The notes under the pieces are model-generated. The model was not told the DNA's origin. It saw only the letters and a program-made list of their open reading frames with translations, and ran no database searches. The position numbers and the translations under genes were made by a program. Below are positions 45,041 through 53,745 of a stretch of 64,000 nucleotides of DNA, one piece after another. Origin of the DNA: Salinigranum salinum (GTDB lineage: Archaea > Halobacteriota > Halobacteria > Halobacteriales > Haloferacaceae); the NCBI RefSeq assembly GCF_009176545.1, contig NZ_VTOJ01000001.1, forward strand, positions 930,001 through 994,000. The letters run 5' to 3'. Numbering within the stretch: position 1 is the stretch's first letter; every line of letters begins with the position of its first letter.

Positions 45041-45973
45041 ATGGAGCCAGCAGTTGCACGACTCGGACACGTCGCGCTCGAGACGCCCGACCTCGCGGAG
45101 TCGCTGTCGTTCTTCCACGACGCGGTCGGCCTCGAAGAGGTCGAACGGGTCGACGGGACGGTCTACCTCCGGGCGGTCGACGAGTGGGATCACCACTCGC
45201 TCAGTCTCACAGAGGCGGAGACGGCCGGCATCGACCACATCGGGTGGCAGACGGCCGAACCAGACCATCTCGAACCGTTCGCCGACCGCTTCGAGACGCA
45301 GGGAATCGACGTCGAGTGGGTCGACGCCGACACCGAACCGGGGCAGGGAGAGGCGATCCGGTTCGAGGTACCCAACGGCCACCGCTTCGAGCTGTACGGC
45401 GAGATGGCGAAGCCCGACCCGCCCGAAGAACGGAACTCGAAGCTCAAGAACCGTGTCTACGACACGACGGGGAACAACCCCATCGCGCCACAGCGCATCG
45501 ACCACGTCCAGATCTGGGATCCGAACGGGAAGGAGTGTGCGGACTGGATCCGCGAGAACCTCGGCTTTCAGGCGCAGGAGTACTACGACAACGCCGACGG
45601 GTCGCGCTGGGGGACGTTCCTGAGCGCCTGTGAGGTAAAGATCGATCTGGCCGTCGTCCAGTCGACGAGCGAAGACGACGACCCCGCAGTCCATCACGTC
45701 GCCTACACGGTGGACTCGCCGAACGACCTGTTCGACGCGCACGACGCGATGAACGAACGTGGCCTACCGACCGACGGCATCGGCCAGCACTCCATCTCAC
45801 GCGGGCAGTTCCTCTACGCCCGGGATCCGGTGAGCACCCATCGCATCGAGTTCAACACCGGGAGTTACCTCACGCTCGACCCGCACTGGGTGCCGGTCGC
45901 GTGGGAAGAGGGTGACCTCGAGGACCGGCAGTGGATCGGCGCGATCCAGTCCCGCGAGCGGAACACGTACTGA
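45041..45973 (+). CDS. two-domain extradiol dioxygenase (catechol 2,3-dioxygenase type)
   Basis: A 310-residue VOC protein with the two-module layout of catechol 2,3-dioxygenases: a degenerate N-terminal module (about 5-125) and an active C-terminal module (about 150-290). The Fe(II) triad is complete: H155 (IDHVQIW), H218/219 (VHHVAYTV) and E270 (HRIEFNTG). H250 and Y259, matching the second-shell acid/base His and Tyr of XylE-type enzymes, are present in the right order (GQHSISRGQFLYARDP). It should open a catechol-type ring between a hydroxylated and a neighbouring carbon using O2. The exact substrate is unknown. The aldolase gene lies directly upstream. Confidence 0.85.
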   Translation: MEPAVARLGHVALETPDLAESLSFFHDAVGLEEVERVDGTVYLRAVDEWDHHSLSLTEAETAGIDHIGWQTAEPDHLEPFADRFETQGIDVEWVDADTEPGQGEAIRFEVPNGHRFELYGEMAKPDPPEERNSKLKNRVYDTTGNNPIAPQRIDHVQIWDPNGKECADWIRENLGFQAQEYYDNADGSRWGTFLSACEVKIDLAVVQSTSEDDDPAVHHVAYTVDSPNDLFDAHDAMNERGLPTDGIGQHSISRGQFLYARDPVSTHRIEFNTGSYLTLDPHWVPVAWEEGDLEDRQWIGAIQSRERNTY

Positions 45974-46274
45974 ATCCGGCCGACGCCTCGTTACCGGCGT
46001 TCCCCGTCCTCGACGTTCCTCGTCCCCGTTTCCGACGTTCAGTTCCCCGTTCGCGCGCGCTGACGCGACCTGTCCCCTGCGACGTCGATCACTGGCGAGA
46101 CCGTGCTCACCGTGTGGTCCGGCTGTCGGAGAACGGTGGGGTGTCCGTGTCGACGGGGTGTTCACCACCCGGCCTCGCCGCGGAACCTGGGCGGGTGTCC
46201 GACAGGGTTCGGGTCCGCAGTGGGACTGAACGGTCACGCGTCCCGACTCTCCCTCTACTCGGAGTCGTCGGTCG
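45974..46274. other. gene-free gap between convergent genes
   Basis: About 300 bases between the ends of the dioxygenase and O-demethylase-like genes. Nothing recognisable was seen. Confidence 0.4.
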
Positions 46275-47630
46275 TCAGCGTGCGTCGTCGAGGTAGGGGC
46301 TGGGGGCGACCGTCGCCTCGATGTACGTCTGTTCGTGTGGTTCGACCAGCGGGTTCTTGGTCTCGCCGTCGCCCCACAGCAGCGTGACCTCGGTGCCGGG
46401 GTCGCTGTGCTCGACGTCGATGGAGCAGATCGAGATCACCTCGCGGTCACTGTAGGAGTAACAGAAGCTCTTCGAGTGACCCACGACCTCGCCGTCGACG
46501 AGCACCTCGTCGTGGTGGCCGCCCCAGCGGTCGCGGGGGAGGTCGAACGTCTTCTTGGGCGTCCCCTCGTCCAGCAGCGAGGCGAAGAGGCCGGTGACGT
46601 CGTCGTCCTCCCACACGAGGGTGACACGGGTTCGACGAGGGCTCTCGACCTCGGCTTCGAGCGCCTCGCGCCCGACGAAGTCGTGGTCGAAGGCGATCAT
46701 GTGGTCGTAGCCGATGTCGACCGGGCTCACGTAGTAGTCGGTGATGTCGTCCGACGAGAAACTGCCGGCCACCGAGTACTTCGCCTCGTAGGAGTCGGCG
46801 CCGAGCCACTCGCGGTACTCGCGCATCTCCTCGCCGGTGTAGATGGCGGGCACGTGGGTCGTGACCCAGCCGAGTTTGACACTCAGTGGTTCGTACGCGC
46901 GCGTCCCGAGTCGGCGGATGTCGTACTCCTGGCCGACCTCGAGGATGGCGTCTTTGATCTCCTCGCCGTACTCGTAGGGTCCCTGCAGTTCGAAGCCGAC
47001 CTCGCCGGCCATGCCGTGACGGAGTGCGCGGATCTCGTGTCCCTCGATGGTCACGGTCCCGAAGTTGAAGAACGGGACGTCCGGCAGCGGACCCTCGGTG
47101 ACCTCTTGCATGACGTCCAGCGCGTTCGGACCCTGGACCTGGTAGGTGAAGAAGTGGGGGTCGTCGGGGTTCACCGAGGACTTAGGGTAGATGGTCTCCG
47201 TCGCGTCGTAGTCGCCGGTGTCGATGTGGTAGGCGACCCAGTTCGCGGCCGGGTCCTTCCCGCTCATCACGAACGTCTCCTCGCCGATGCGCTGGAGCAC
47301 GCCGTCGCCGATGAACTTCCCGTCGGGGTTGCACATGATGGCCTGCTTGGCCTTCCCGATCTCGAACCCCTCGAAGCTGTTCGTACACAGGTGCTCCAGG
47401 AGCGCCATCGCGTCGGGCCCCTCGATGACCTGATCCATCTGGTGGTGTGAGAGGTCCGCGAGCACGCAGCTCTCCCTGACGGCGCGGAGTTCGTCCATCC
47501 AGTTGGTGTACTCGCGTGCGACCTCGCGCGGCCAGACCCACCGACCACCGGCCTCCTGAAGCATCTCTACCGGACTGTCGGCTTCGTTGAGCGCTGCCTG
47601 TAAGCTCTGCTGTTGCGCTTGCGTCGACAT
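46275..47630 (-). CDS. LigM/DesA-like THF-dependent O-demethylase (GcvT fold)
   Basis: A 451-residue GcvT-fold protein. It lacks the length and context of the glycine-cleavage T protein and resembles vanillate/syringate O-demethylases in order and wording of blocks: a SCVLADLSHHQMD segment (55-66), NKAK-like GKAKQ (92-96), IGDGV (107-111), PAANW (128-132), RALRHGMAGE (201-210), PAIYTGEEMREYREWL (261-276) and a C-terminal EPHEQ. These enzymes move a methyl group from an aryl methoxyl to tetrahydrofolate. The position of the VYP tyrosine of LigM reads VWP here (32-34). A GTTTATC box at about 47658 lies 28 bases before the ATG. Alternatives are DMSP, sarcosine or dimethylglycine demethylation. 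Confidence 0.8.
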   Translation of the reverse strand: MSTQAQQQSLQAALNEADSPVEMLQEAGGRWVWPREVAREYTNWMDELRAVRESCVLADLSHHQMDQVIEGPDAMALLEHLCTNSFEGFEIGKAKQAIMCNPDGKFIGDGVLQRIGEETFVMSGKDPAANWVAYHIDTGDYDATETIYPKSSVNPDDPHFFTYQVQGPNALDVMQEVTEGPLPDVPFFNFGTVTIEGHEIRALRHGMAGEVGFELQGPYEYGEEIKDAILEVGQEYDIRRLGTRAYEPLSVKLGWVTTHVPAIYTGEEMREYREWLGADSYEAKYSVAGSFSSDDITDYYVSPVDIGYDHMIAFDHDFVGREALEAEVESPRRTRVTLVWEDDDVTGLFASLLDEGTPKKTFDLPRDRWGGHHDEVLVDGEVVGHSKSFCYSYSDREVISICSIDVEHSDPGTEVTLLWGDGETKNPLVEPHEQTYIEATVAPSPYLDDAR

Positions 47631-47890
47631 GGATCTTGAAATTCACCGACTTCAGATAAACCTTTGGCCACGCCGGCGTTCAACTATCCCGAATGGGGGA
47701 TAGTGCGTCGTCACGGTCGTCCCCCACGGCCTCGTCCGGCGACGCTCCCCCGATCATCCACGGTGGTGAACGCTGGAACACTTCGTTGGGTGGACGGGCA
47801 GTCGTCGACCCCGACCAAACTGTTCAAATATGTTGCACAGTAACTGTACCGAAAGACCGTAATGTATTTGCGACGGGTGGTGCCAAGACA

Positions 47891-47910
47891 TTACAAACAT
47901 ACAGTTGTAA
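47891..47910. promoter_or_regulatory. TTACA-N10-TGTAA operator candidate, copy 3
   Basis: TTACAAACATACAGTTGTAA; with flanks the arms extend to ATTACAA/TTGTAAT, the longest of the four copies. Confidence 0.6.
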
Positions 47911-47969
47911 TAATTGTTCGTCGACGGGGGTCAGGCGAGCGGGATCACTACCTCGTCGCCCCCCTGCAT

Positions 47970-47989
47970 TTACACGTGTACAGCTGTAA
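47970..47989. promoter_or_regulatory. TTACA-N10-TGTAA operator candidate, copy 4
   Basis: TTACACGTGTACAGCTGTAA, 79 bases from copy 3 and just downstream of the IclR gene's stop. Confidence 0.6.
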
Positions 47990-48043
47990 GTAACGGCCGT
48001 CTCGGAGGAGAGAACACCGACGACAAGAAGGGTCGTGGCCGGA

Positions 48044-48811
48044 TTAGATACCGCTCTGCGAGTAGGTGAGCCGGAGTTCGAGTTCGTTCGCCGCACCGGT
48101 GACGAGCTCCGGGATGGTCTGTTCGTAGCGTTCGCCGACGAACCTGTTCGCCGGCCCGGCGAGGTTGATGGCCCCTTCGACCCGGTCGTCCGGGGTGATC
48201 GGAGCCGCGACGGCGCGCATCCCCTCGACGGACTCCTCGTCGGAGTACGCGTACCCCCGCTCGCGGATCCGTGCCAGTTCCTCGAGCAGTTCGGACCGGT
48301 CCGCGATGGTCTTCGATGTCCTCTTCTCGAGCCCGGCCGCGATCACCTCTTGGACGCGTTCCTCAGGGAGGTGAGCGAGGATCGCTTTTCCGCTCGCCGT
48401 ACAGTGGAGTTCCGTCCGGTCGCCGATCGAGAGATCCTGTCGAATGGACCGCTCGCCCTCGACGCCGTAGATGTACACCGCATCGCCGTCCTCCTCGACG
48501 AAACAGCCGGCCAGTTCGCCGGTCGACTCCGCGAGTTCTTCGAGTTTCGTACGCACCTCCGGGTAGACGGGCACGTTGTGCAGGGCGAAGACGCCGTACT
48601 CGAGGAACCGCAGCCCGATGACGTACTGGCCGTCGTCCTTGTTGACGAAGTTGTGTTCGTAGAGGGTGTTGAGATACACCTGGGCGGTGCTCTTCGGGAT
48701 GTCCAGGTCGTTCGCGAGCTCCGTGACTGTCTTGCCACCCTCCGTCTTCAAGTGTTCAGCTATCTTGAACACCTTACCGGCCGATTTGAGCACGTTGCGT
48801 GGCTTTGACAT
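48044..48811 (-). CDS. IclR-family transcription regulator
   Basis: A 255-residue regulator. The winged helix-turn-helix (about 8-70, TVTELANDLDIPKSTAQVYLNTLYEH) is followed by the effector domain with LHCTASGKAILAHLP and GMRAVAAPITPDD. It lies upstream of the O-demethylase-like gene on the same strand, with the paired inverted repeats in between, and diverges from the PotD-like importer gene. Control of both flanking units is likely. IclR regulators of aromatic catabolism (PcaR, PobR types) are well known in bacteria. Confidence 0.9.
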   Translation of the reverse strand: MSKPRNVLKSAGKVFKIAEHLKTEGGKTVTELANDLDIPKSTAQVYLNTLYEHNFVNKDDGQYVIGLRFLEYGVFALHNVPVYPEVRTKLEELAESTGELAGCFVEEDGDAVYIYGVEGERSIRQDLSIGDRTELHCTASGKAILAHLPEERVQEVIAAGLEKRTSKTIADRSELLEELARIRERGYAYSDEESVEGMRAVAAPITPDDRVEGAINLAGPANRFVGERYEQTIPELVTGAANELELRLTYSQSGI

Positions 48812-49081
48812 ACATATGCCTTAGAATCGGTGGCGTAACAAAGTTTCGCTGTCGAATCCAGATCAAACCTGTATACAATATGGTTGAACAGATCTTGTGA
48901 ACGTCTCCCACTGGCACCGGCCGGGCTTGACTCACGCCCACGTGTTCGTGTACCGGTGTGAGCGGCGCTAGTCGGTGTTTCCGACGCAACGGCATGTCGA
49001 GCTGGAGTGAGTGATCCCAGGGGGTGTCTCGGGAAGCGGCCGAAACACTTTAGTGATACGAGTCAACACGAAAAGGCAGAC

Positions 49082-50272
49082 ATGAGTGCCGGTGACAGTC
49101 AAGCGACCAGGCGAAAGATACTCAAAACGTTCGGCGCCGGTGTCGGCCTCGCCGGACTCGCGGGATGTACAGGTGGCGGTGGCGGCGGTGGCAGCGGTGA
49201 TGGCGGGAGCACGTCGTCGAGCAGCGGCGGGTCGTCCGGTGGCAGCGACTCGTCGAGCGAGGGTTCCAGCGGCGGGAGCGACGTCGCGCTACGCGTCGCC
49301 GGTGGTGGCGGGAGCTGGGGCGAGAACCGTCGCAAAGCGTTCACCGAGCCGTTCGCGAACGGCGAGATCGCGTGGGACTCGAAACACAAAGTCGAGTACA
49401 CCTCCGCCGCCTCGAACCAGTACATGGCCGAACTGCAGCGGGATCCGGAACAGCCGGCGTACGACGCCATCGAACTCGACGGGCAACGAGCCGCGATCCT
49501 CGGCGAAATCGGTGCCGTCAGGAAACAGACCGACATCGAAGGCTTCGACGACATCGCCGACGCGTACAAGAACGAGTACATGGGCGGGACGGTCGCGTTC
49601 CCCCGTGGTATCGCGGCGCGGAACGACATGACGGACAAGACTTTCGAGACGTGGGACGATCTCATCGACCCCGACCTCAAGGGGAAGGTCGGCTTCGAAC
49701 CGTGGGCCAACGCGGGGTCGAAGTACTTCTACGTCATCAACAAGAAAGAGGGCGGGACTCTCGACAACATCGAGCCGGGTCTGGAGTGGATGCGCGAGTT
49801 CGTCGAAGTGACGGACCCGATCATCTTCGACCAGATCGACCAGGCACTGAAGCTCTTCCAGAACGGTGACATGGTCGTCGCCCCGTTCCTCTCTGCCCGT
49901 ACGGAGAACCTCGAACTCGACGAGGGGCTCGACATGGAGTTCACCGTGCCGGAAGCCGGTGCCCCGCTCGACTTCTGGGGATACCCGATCACGAAGCACG
50001 TCGACGACGCCCACAAGGCGGTGGCCGACGAGTACGCCCGTGGCTGCCTCCACCCGGAGGTACAGGCCACGTTCGCCGAAGTGATGGGCTACCCGCCCTG
50101 TGCACCGGGTGCCTCGGAGTACATCTCCGAAGAAGCCAAGGAGAACCACCCGATGATGAGCCCGAGCGACGAGCAGATCGAGCGCTACAACGTCGGCATC
50201 GACTGGGTGCAGGCTGCCAAACAGTCGAACGCCGACGGCGAACAGTTCCGGAAGGTCCTCGCGGGCGGGTAA
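49082..50272 (+). CDS. PotD-type ABC transporter substrate-binding lipoprotein
   Basis: A 396-residue exported binding protein of the spermidine/putrescine (iron-like, type 2) fold. The signal has TRRKILKTFGAG and GLAGC near residue 25, then a long Gly/Ser linker. Blocks such as GTVAFPRGIAARND, TWDDLIDPDLKGKVGF and GAPLDFWGYPITKHV match PotD/AfuA-like proteins. The ligand could be a polyamine, an organic acid or an aromatic compound. A CTTTAGTG box at about 49052 lies 30 bases upstream of ATG 49082. Permeases and ATPase follow. Confidence 0.87.
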   Translation: MSAGDSQATRRKILKTFGAGVGLAGLAGCTGGGGGGGSGDGGSTSSSSGGSSGGSDSSSEGSSGGSDVALRVAGGGGSWGENRRKAFTEPFANGEIAWDSKHKVEYTSAASNQYMAELQRDPEQPAYDAIELDGQRAAILGEIGAVRKQTDIEGFDDIADAYKNEYMGGTVAFPRGIAARNDMTDKTFETWDDLIDPDLKGKVGFEPWANAGSKYFYVINKKEGGTLDNIEPGLEWMREFVEVTDPIIFDQIDQALKLFQNGDMVVAPFLSARTENLELDEGLDMEFTVPEAGAPLDFWGYPITKHVDDAHKAVADEYARGCLHPEVQATFAEVMGYPPCAPGASEYISEEAKENHPMMSPSDEQIERYNVGIDWVQAAKQSNADGEQFRKVLAGG

Positions 50273-50367
50273 CACGGCCGCACCGTCAGCGTATCGCCCG
50301 GCCGAACGCGGCTCTCGATTCCGATACCGCCGCGCCCGGTGTAGCGTTTACCACACACGTGGCGCAC

Positions 50368-50373
50368 TTTTTT
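50368..50373 (+). terminator. T-run after the binding-protein gene
   Basis: Six T residues about 95 bases after the stop, followed by a fresh promoter for the ATPase gene (CATAAATACTATAA near 50437-50450), suggest the binding protein can be made separately from the rest. Confidence 0.4.
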
Positions 50374-50476
50374 GCCAGTTTCTCACGCTACGAGCACGTC
50401 TTTTGCCAGTACTCGCCACGACTGTCCTCCACAAAACATAAATACTATAACCACAATTAGCGGGTAGGACCGGAAC

Positions 50477-51526
50477 ATGGCGTCAGTCAGTATCACAAAC
50501 CTTCGAAAAGCGTACGACGACGTCGTTGCCGTCGACGACGTGTCGATTGACATCGATGACGGCGAATTCGTATCGATACTAGGCCCGTCCGGTTCGGGGA
50601 AGACGACGATGTTGAAGTCCATCGCGGGCTTCGTCGACCCCGAGGGTGGGAGCATCACCGTGGCCGACGAGGAGATGATCGGTCTCCCACCGGAGGACAG
50701 GAACATGGGGCTCGTGTTTCAGCGACTGGCGCTGTTCCCGCACATGTCCGTGTTCGATAACGTGGCGTTCGGACTCCGCCACCGCGAGAACCTGAGCGAG
50801 TCGGAGATCGAGTCACGCATCGAGGAGATCCTCGACATCGTCTCGCTTCCCGGCTACGAGGACCGAAACATCCAGAATCTCAGTGGCGGTGAACAACAGC
50901 GGGTCGCACTCGCCCGCGTGCTGGTGCTCGAACCGGACCTGTTGCTCTACGACGAGCCGTTGTCGGACCTCGACCGCCAGCTCCGCGAGCAGATGCGTCG
51001 CGAGATCAGGGACCTGCACGACCGACTGGGCATCACGTCTATCTACGTCACCCACAATCAGCGAGAAGCGCTCACGTTGTCGGACCGCGTGCTCGTTCTC
51101 CACGAGGGTGAGATGGTCCGGTGTGCCCCGCCGTCGGAGATCTACAGCGATCCGCAATCGTCGTTCTGTGCCGACTTCGTCGGTGACTCGAACTTCCTCG
51201 AAGGCACCTTCGATCGGACCAACGGCACCGTGACGTTCCGAGACGACACGGGGTCCTTCTCGCTCCCGTTCGCGGACGACCCCGGGGACGACGCTCCAGG
51301 AGTGCTCTACATCCGTCCCGAAGACATCAAACTCAACGACGACGGGGGAGAGGGCGAGGTGTTCGAGGGGACGATCAAGAGTACGGTCCACCTCGGCTCG
51401 GTCACCGAATATCAAGTCGAGGTGGCCGACACCGAGTTCCTCGCGACCGACCTGGGTGCGCCACAGTACAGCGAGGGTGAGACAGTGACGGTACGATTCG
51501 ATCACTACGGGCTCGTGGAGGCCTGA
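50477..51526 (+). CDS. PotA-type ABC transporter ATP-binding protein
   Basis: A 349-residue ATPase with Walker A GPSGSGKTT, signature LSGGEQQR, Walker B LLLYDEPLSDLD, the switch His in VTHNQREA and a C-terminal TOBE domain (about 270-349). A TATA-like CATAAATACTATAA lies about 30 bases before the ATG. Just upstream TTTTGCCAGT occurs twice, 31 bases apart (50370 and 50401), a possible regulatory direct repeat. The permease ATG follows its stop after 1 base. Confidence 0.93.
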   Translation: MASVSITNLRKAYDDVVAVDDVSIDIDDGEFVSILGPSGSGKTTMLKSIAGFVDPEGGSITVADEEMIGLPPEDRNMGLVFQRLALFPHMSVFDNVAFGLRHRENLSESEIESRIEEILDIVSLPGYEDRNIQNLSGGEQQRVALARVLVLEPDLLLYDEPLSDLDRQLREQMRREIRDLHDRLGITSIYVTHNQREALTLSDRVLVLHEGEMVRCAPPSEIYSDPQSSFCADFVGDSNFLEGTFDRTNGTVTFRDDTGSFSLPFADDPGDDAPGVLYIRPEDIKLNDDGGEGEVFEGTIKSTVHLGSVTEYQVEVADTEFLATDLGAPQYSEGETVTVRFDHYGLVEA

Positions 51527-51527
51527 G

Positions 51528-52442
51528 ATGATCGGCGCCATAACGGAGACGACAGACGACCTCTACACCCGCCTCACCGGGCCGGGATCGGTCGGGGAGC
51601 GGCTCGACGACTACCTGCCAGCGATCCCGACGGCGGTGTACCTGCTGGTGTTCCTGATCGTACCCATCCTGTACGCGGTCTACATCAGCTTCTTTACGTT
51701 CAGCCCGACGCGGATCATCGAGTGGACGTTCACGCTCACCCACTACGAGAAACTCCTGTTCGACTCGTTCTACCGTGGGTTGCTCTGGTACACGATCAGG
51801 CTGTCGCTCATCGTCTCGGCCGTCTGCATCGTCGTCGGCTACCCGGTGGGATACTTCATCGCGCGCACGACGCCGATGCGGCGGCAACTCGCGCTGTTCG
51901 CCGTGTTCCTGCCGTTGATGGTCGGGACCGTCGTCCGTATCTACGGGTGGATCGTCCTCTTTTCGACCAACGGCATCATCAACAGCATCCTGCGGGCGGT
52001 CCTGGGGACGGAACTCCAGTTGCTGGGTAACACCCTGTCGGTGACTATCGGTCTCGTGGGTGTCTACCTGCCGCTTGTCGTCCTCCCGGTGTACTCCTCG
52101 GTGGAGGACATCCCGGACTCGCTGGTGATGGCCGCGCGCAACCTCGGGGCCAACAGGCTCGAGGCGTTTTTCAAGATAACGTTCCGCCTGAGCCTTCCGG
52201 GGCTGGTGACCGGGACGATCTTCGTCTTCGTCCTCACGATGAACTCCATCGTCACGCCCGACCTGCTGGGTGGACGCACCGACCTGACGATGGGGCTGTT
52301 GATATACGACCAGGCCATCTCCGGTGGTAACTGGCCGTTCGCCAGCGCCATCGGGACCGTGCTCACGCTGGCGACCACTGCACTGGTGTACATCTACTTC
52401 AAGGTCATCCGCGACCGTATGGGGGTGCAAGAATGGGACTGA
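51528..52442 (+). CDS. PotB-type ABC transporter permease
   Basis: A 304-residue membrane protein with six helices. The EAA loop is SLVMAARNLGANRLEAFFKITFRLSLPG. It overlaps the next permease by 10 bases. Confidence 0.92.
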   Translation: MIGAITETTDDLYTRLTGPGSVGERLDDYLPAIPTAVYLLVFLIVPILYAVYISFFTFSPTRIIEWTFTLTHYEKLLFDSFYRGLLWYTIRLSLIVSAVCIVVGYPVGYFIARTTPMRRQLALFAVFLPLMVGTVVRIYGWIVLFSTNGIINSILRAVLGTELQLLGNTLSVTIGLVGVYLPLVVLPVYSSVEDIPDSLVMAARNLGANRLEAFFKITFRLSLPGLVTGTIFVFVLTMNSIVTPDLLGGRTDLTMGLLIYDQAISGGNWPFASAIGTVLTLATTALVYIYFKVIRDRMGVQEWD

Positions 52443-53287
52443 TGACGCTGTTGACCGGCCGTAACTCGCGGTCGCTCTCGCCGGCGGCAGTCGCCGCCGG
52501 TCGGGCGCTCTACTACGGACTGCTGTCGCTCGGCTTCGGCGTGCTCGTGTTGCCCATCGTCTTCGTCGTGGCGATCTCGTTTAGCCCGACCGAGTCCCAA
52601 GCGTTCCCGCCGTCGGGGATCTCCCTGCGCTGGTTCAACGAGTTCTTCGCGAGTTCGTTCTTCGAGGCGTTCTTCTTCGTGAGCCTGCCCATCGCCATCG
52701 CGGCGGGGCTGGTCGCTACGATCCTCGGCGTGACTGCGGCGTACGTCGTCGCGCGCCGCGAGATCCCCTTCGAGAACGAGGCCGTGATGTACTTCATCCT
52801 GCCGTTGATCATCCCGCCGGCGATCATCGCGCTCGCGCTGTTGATCGTCCTCGACGCCAACCCGCTGAGCTTCGTCCCACAGTATCTCAAAATCGTGGTC
52901 GGTCACGTCGTTATCACCATCCCGTACACGTTCCTCACGTCGATGACCGCCCTGCAGTCGCTGGACGACGAACTCGAACAGGCGGCACGGAACCTCGGAG
53001 CGAGCCGCTTCCAGACGTTCCGGAAGGTGACGCTGCCCCTCATCCGGAGCGGTGTCGTCTCCGGGTTCCTGCTCGCGTTCATCCTCTCGTTCACCGACTC
53101 GGTCATCTCGCTGTTCTTCTCCGGGCAGAGCTCCACCACGCTGCCGGTGGAGATCTTCACCTTCCTCCAGTACGACTCCTCGCCGCTGATCGCGGCGACC
53201 GCCACCATCCAGATCCTGCTGGTGCTGGTGCTGGTGCTCATCATCGGCCGGCTCGTCGGGTTCAAAGCGGTCGCCGCCGACGTGTAG
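52433..53287 (+). CDS. PotC-type ABC transporter permease
   Basis: A 284-residue membrane protein with six helices and the EAA loop ELEQAARNLGASRFQTFRKVTLPLIRSG. With the genes from 49082 on it forms a complete importer. It ends the operon. Confidence 0.92.
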   Translation: MGLMTLLTGRNSRSLSPAAVAAGRALYYGLLSLGFGVLVLPIVFVVAISFSPTESQAFPPSGISLRWFNEFFASSFFEAFFFVSLPIAIAAGLVATILGVTAAYVVARREIPFENEAVMYFILPLIIPPAIIALALLIVLDANPLSFVPQYLKIVVGHVVITIPYTFLTSMTALQSLDDELEQAARNLGASRFQTFRKVTLPLIRSGVVSGFLLAFILSFTDSVISLFFSGQSSTTLPVEIFTFLQYDSSPLIAATATIQILLVLVLVLIIGRLVGFKAVAADV

Positions 53288-53710
53288 GGACGCGGTTTCG
53301 TTTCCACCGGTCCCTCTGCCGGTCCAGCGATCTCACCCGTGTCGAGGGCGCATCGTTTCACGGTCGACCACGTGTCCGACTGAGACCTGTCGAAGTCGCG
53401 TTCGTGTCGGTGGCGGTACGCACGACGTGAACCCTGTCCAACGCCGATCCGGCGTGTGATGCGTGCGGTACGGTGACTCATACTGATGTGATCGGTGCTG
53501 GCCCCTTCGACAGCACGTCTCTTCGAGCCCACCGAGTCCGTCGGTGAACCGGAGCCGGTTTGATGACACTGTCTTCGACGCGTCCGCTCGATTCGGAGAG
53601 TGGAGGCTTCACACTGCCAAAACAACAGCGTCGTGACGTCCACCCGGATCGAGTCGGTCTCCCTCACTTTCGACTGACCGAGACACCCCCGATCCTGTTC
53701 TGGTGAGTGC
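53288..53710. other. gene-free stretch
   Basis: About 420 bases with no credible frame and no clear repeat. The promoter of the next gene begins at its right end. Confidence 0.45.
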
Positions 53711-53722
53711 GTTAAATATAAA
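53711..53722 (+). promoter_or_regulatory. TATA box of the hydroxyacid dehydrogenase gene
   Basis: GTTAAATATAAA is centred 29 bases before the ATG at 53746. Confidence 0.65.
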
Positions 53723-53745
53723 CACCGAACGTGGGATCTACCGGT

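Larger units (their letters stand above)
47631..48043. other. regulatory gap upstream of the O-demethylase-like gene
   Basis: About 410 bases containing the TATA box for the minus-strand gene, an 11-bp palindrome (ACAGTAACTGT at 47837-47847) and the two 20-bp inverted repeats at 47891 and 47970. The sequence from 47820 to 48000 is richer in A and T than its surroundings. Confidence 0.55.
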
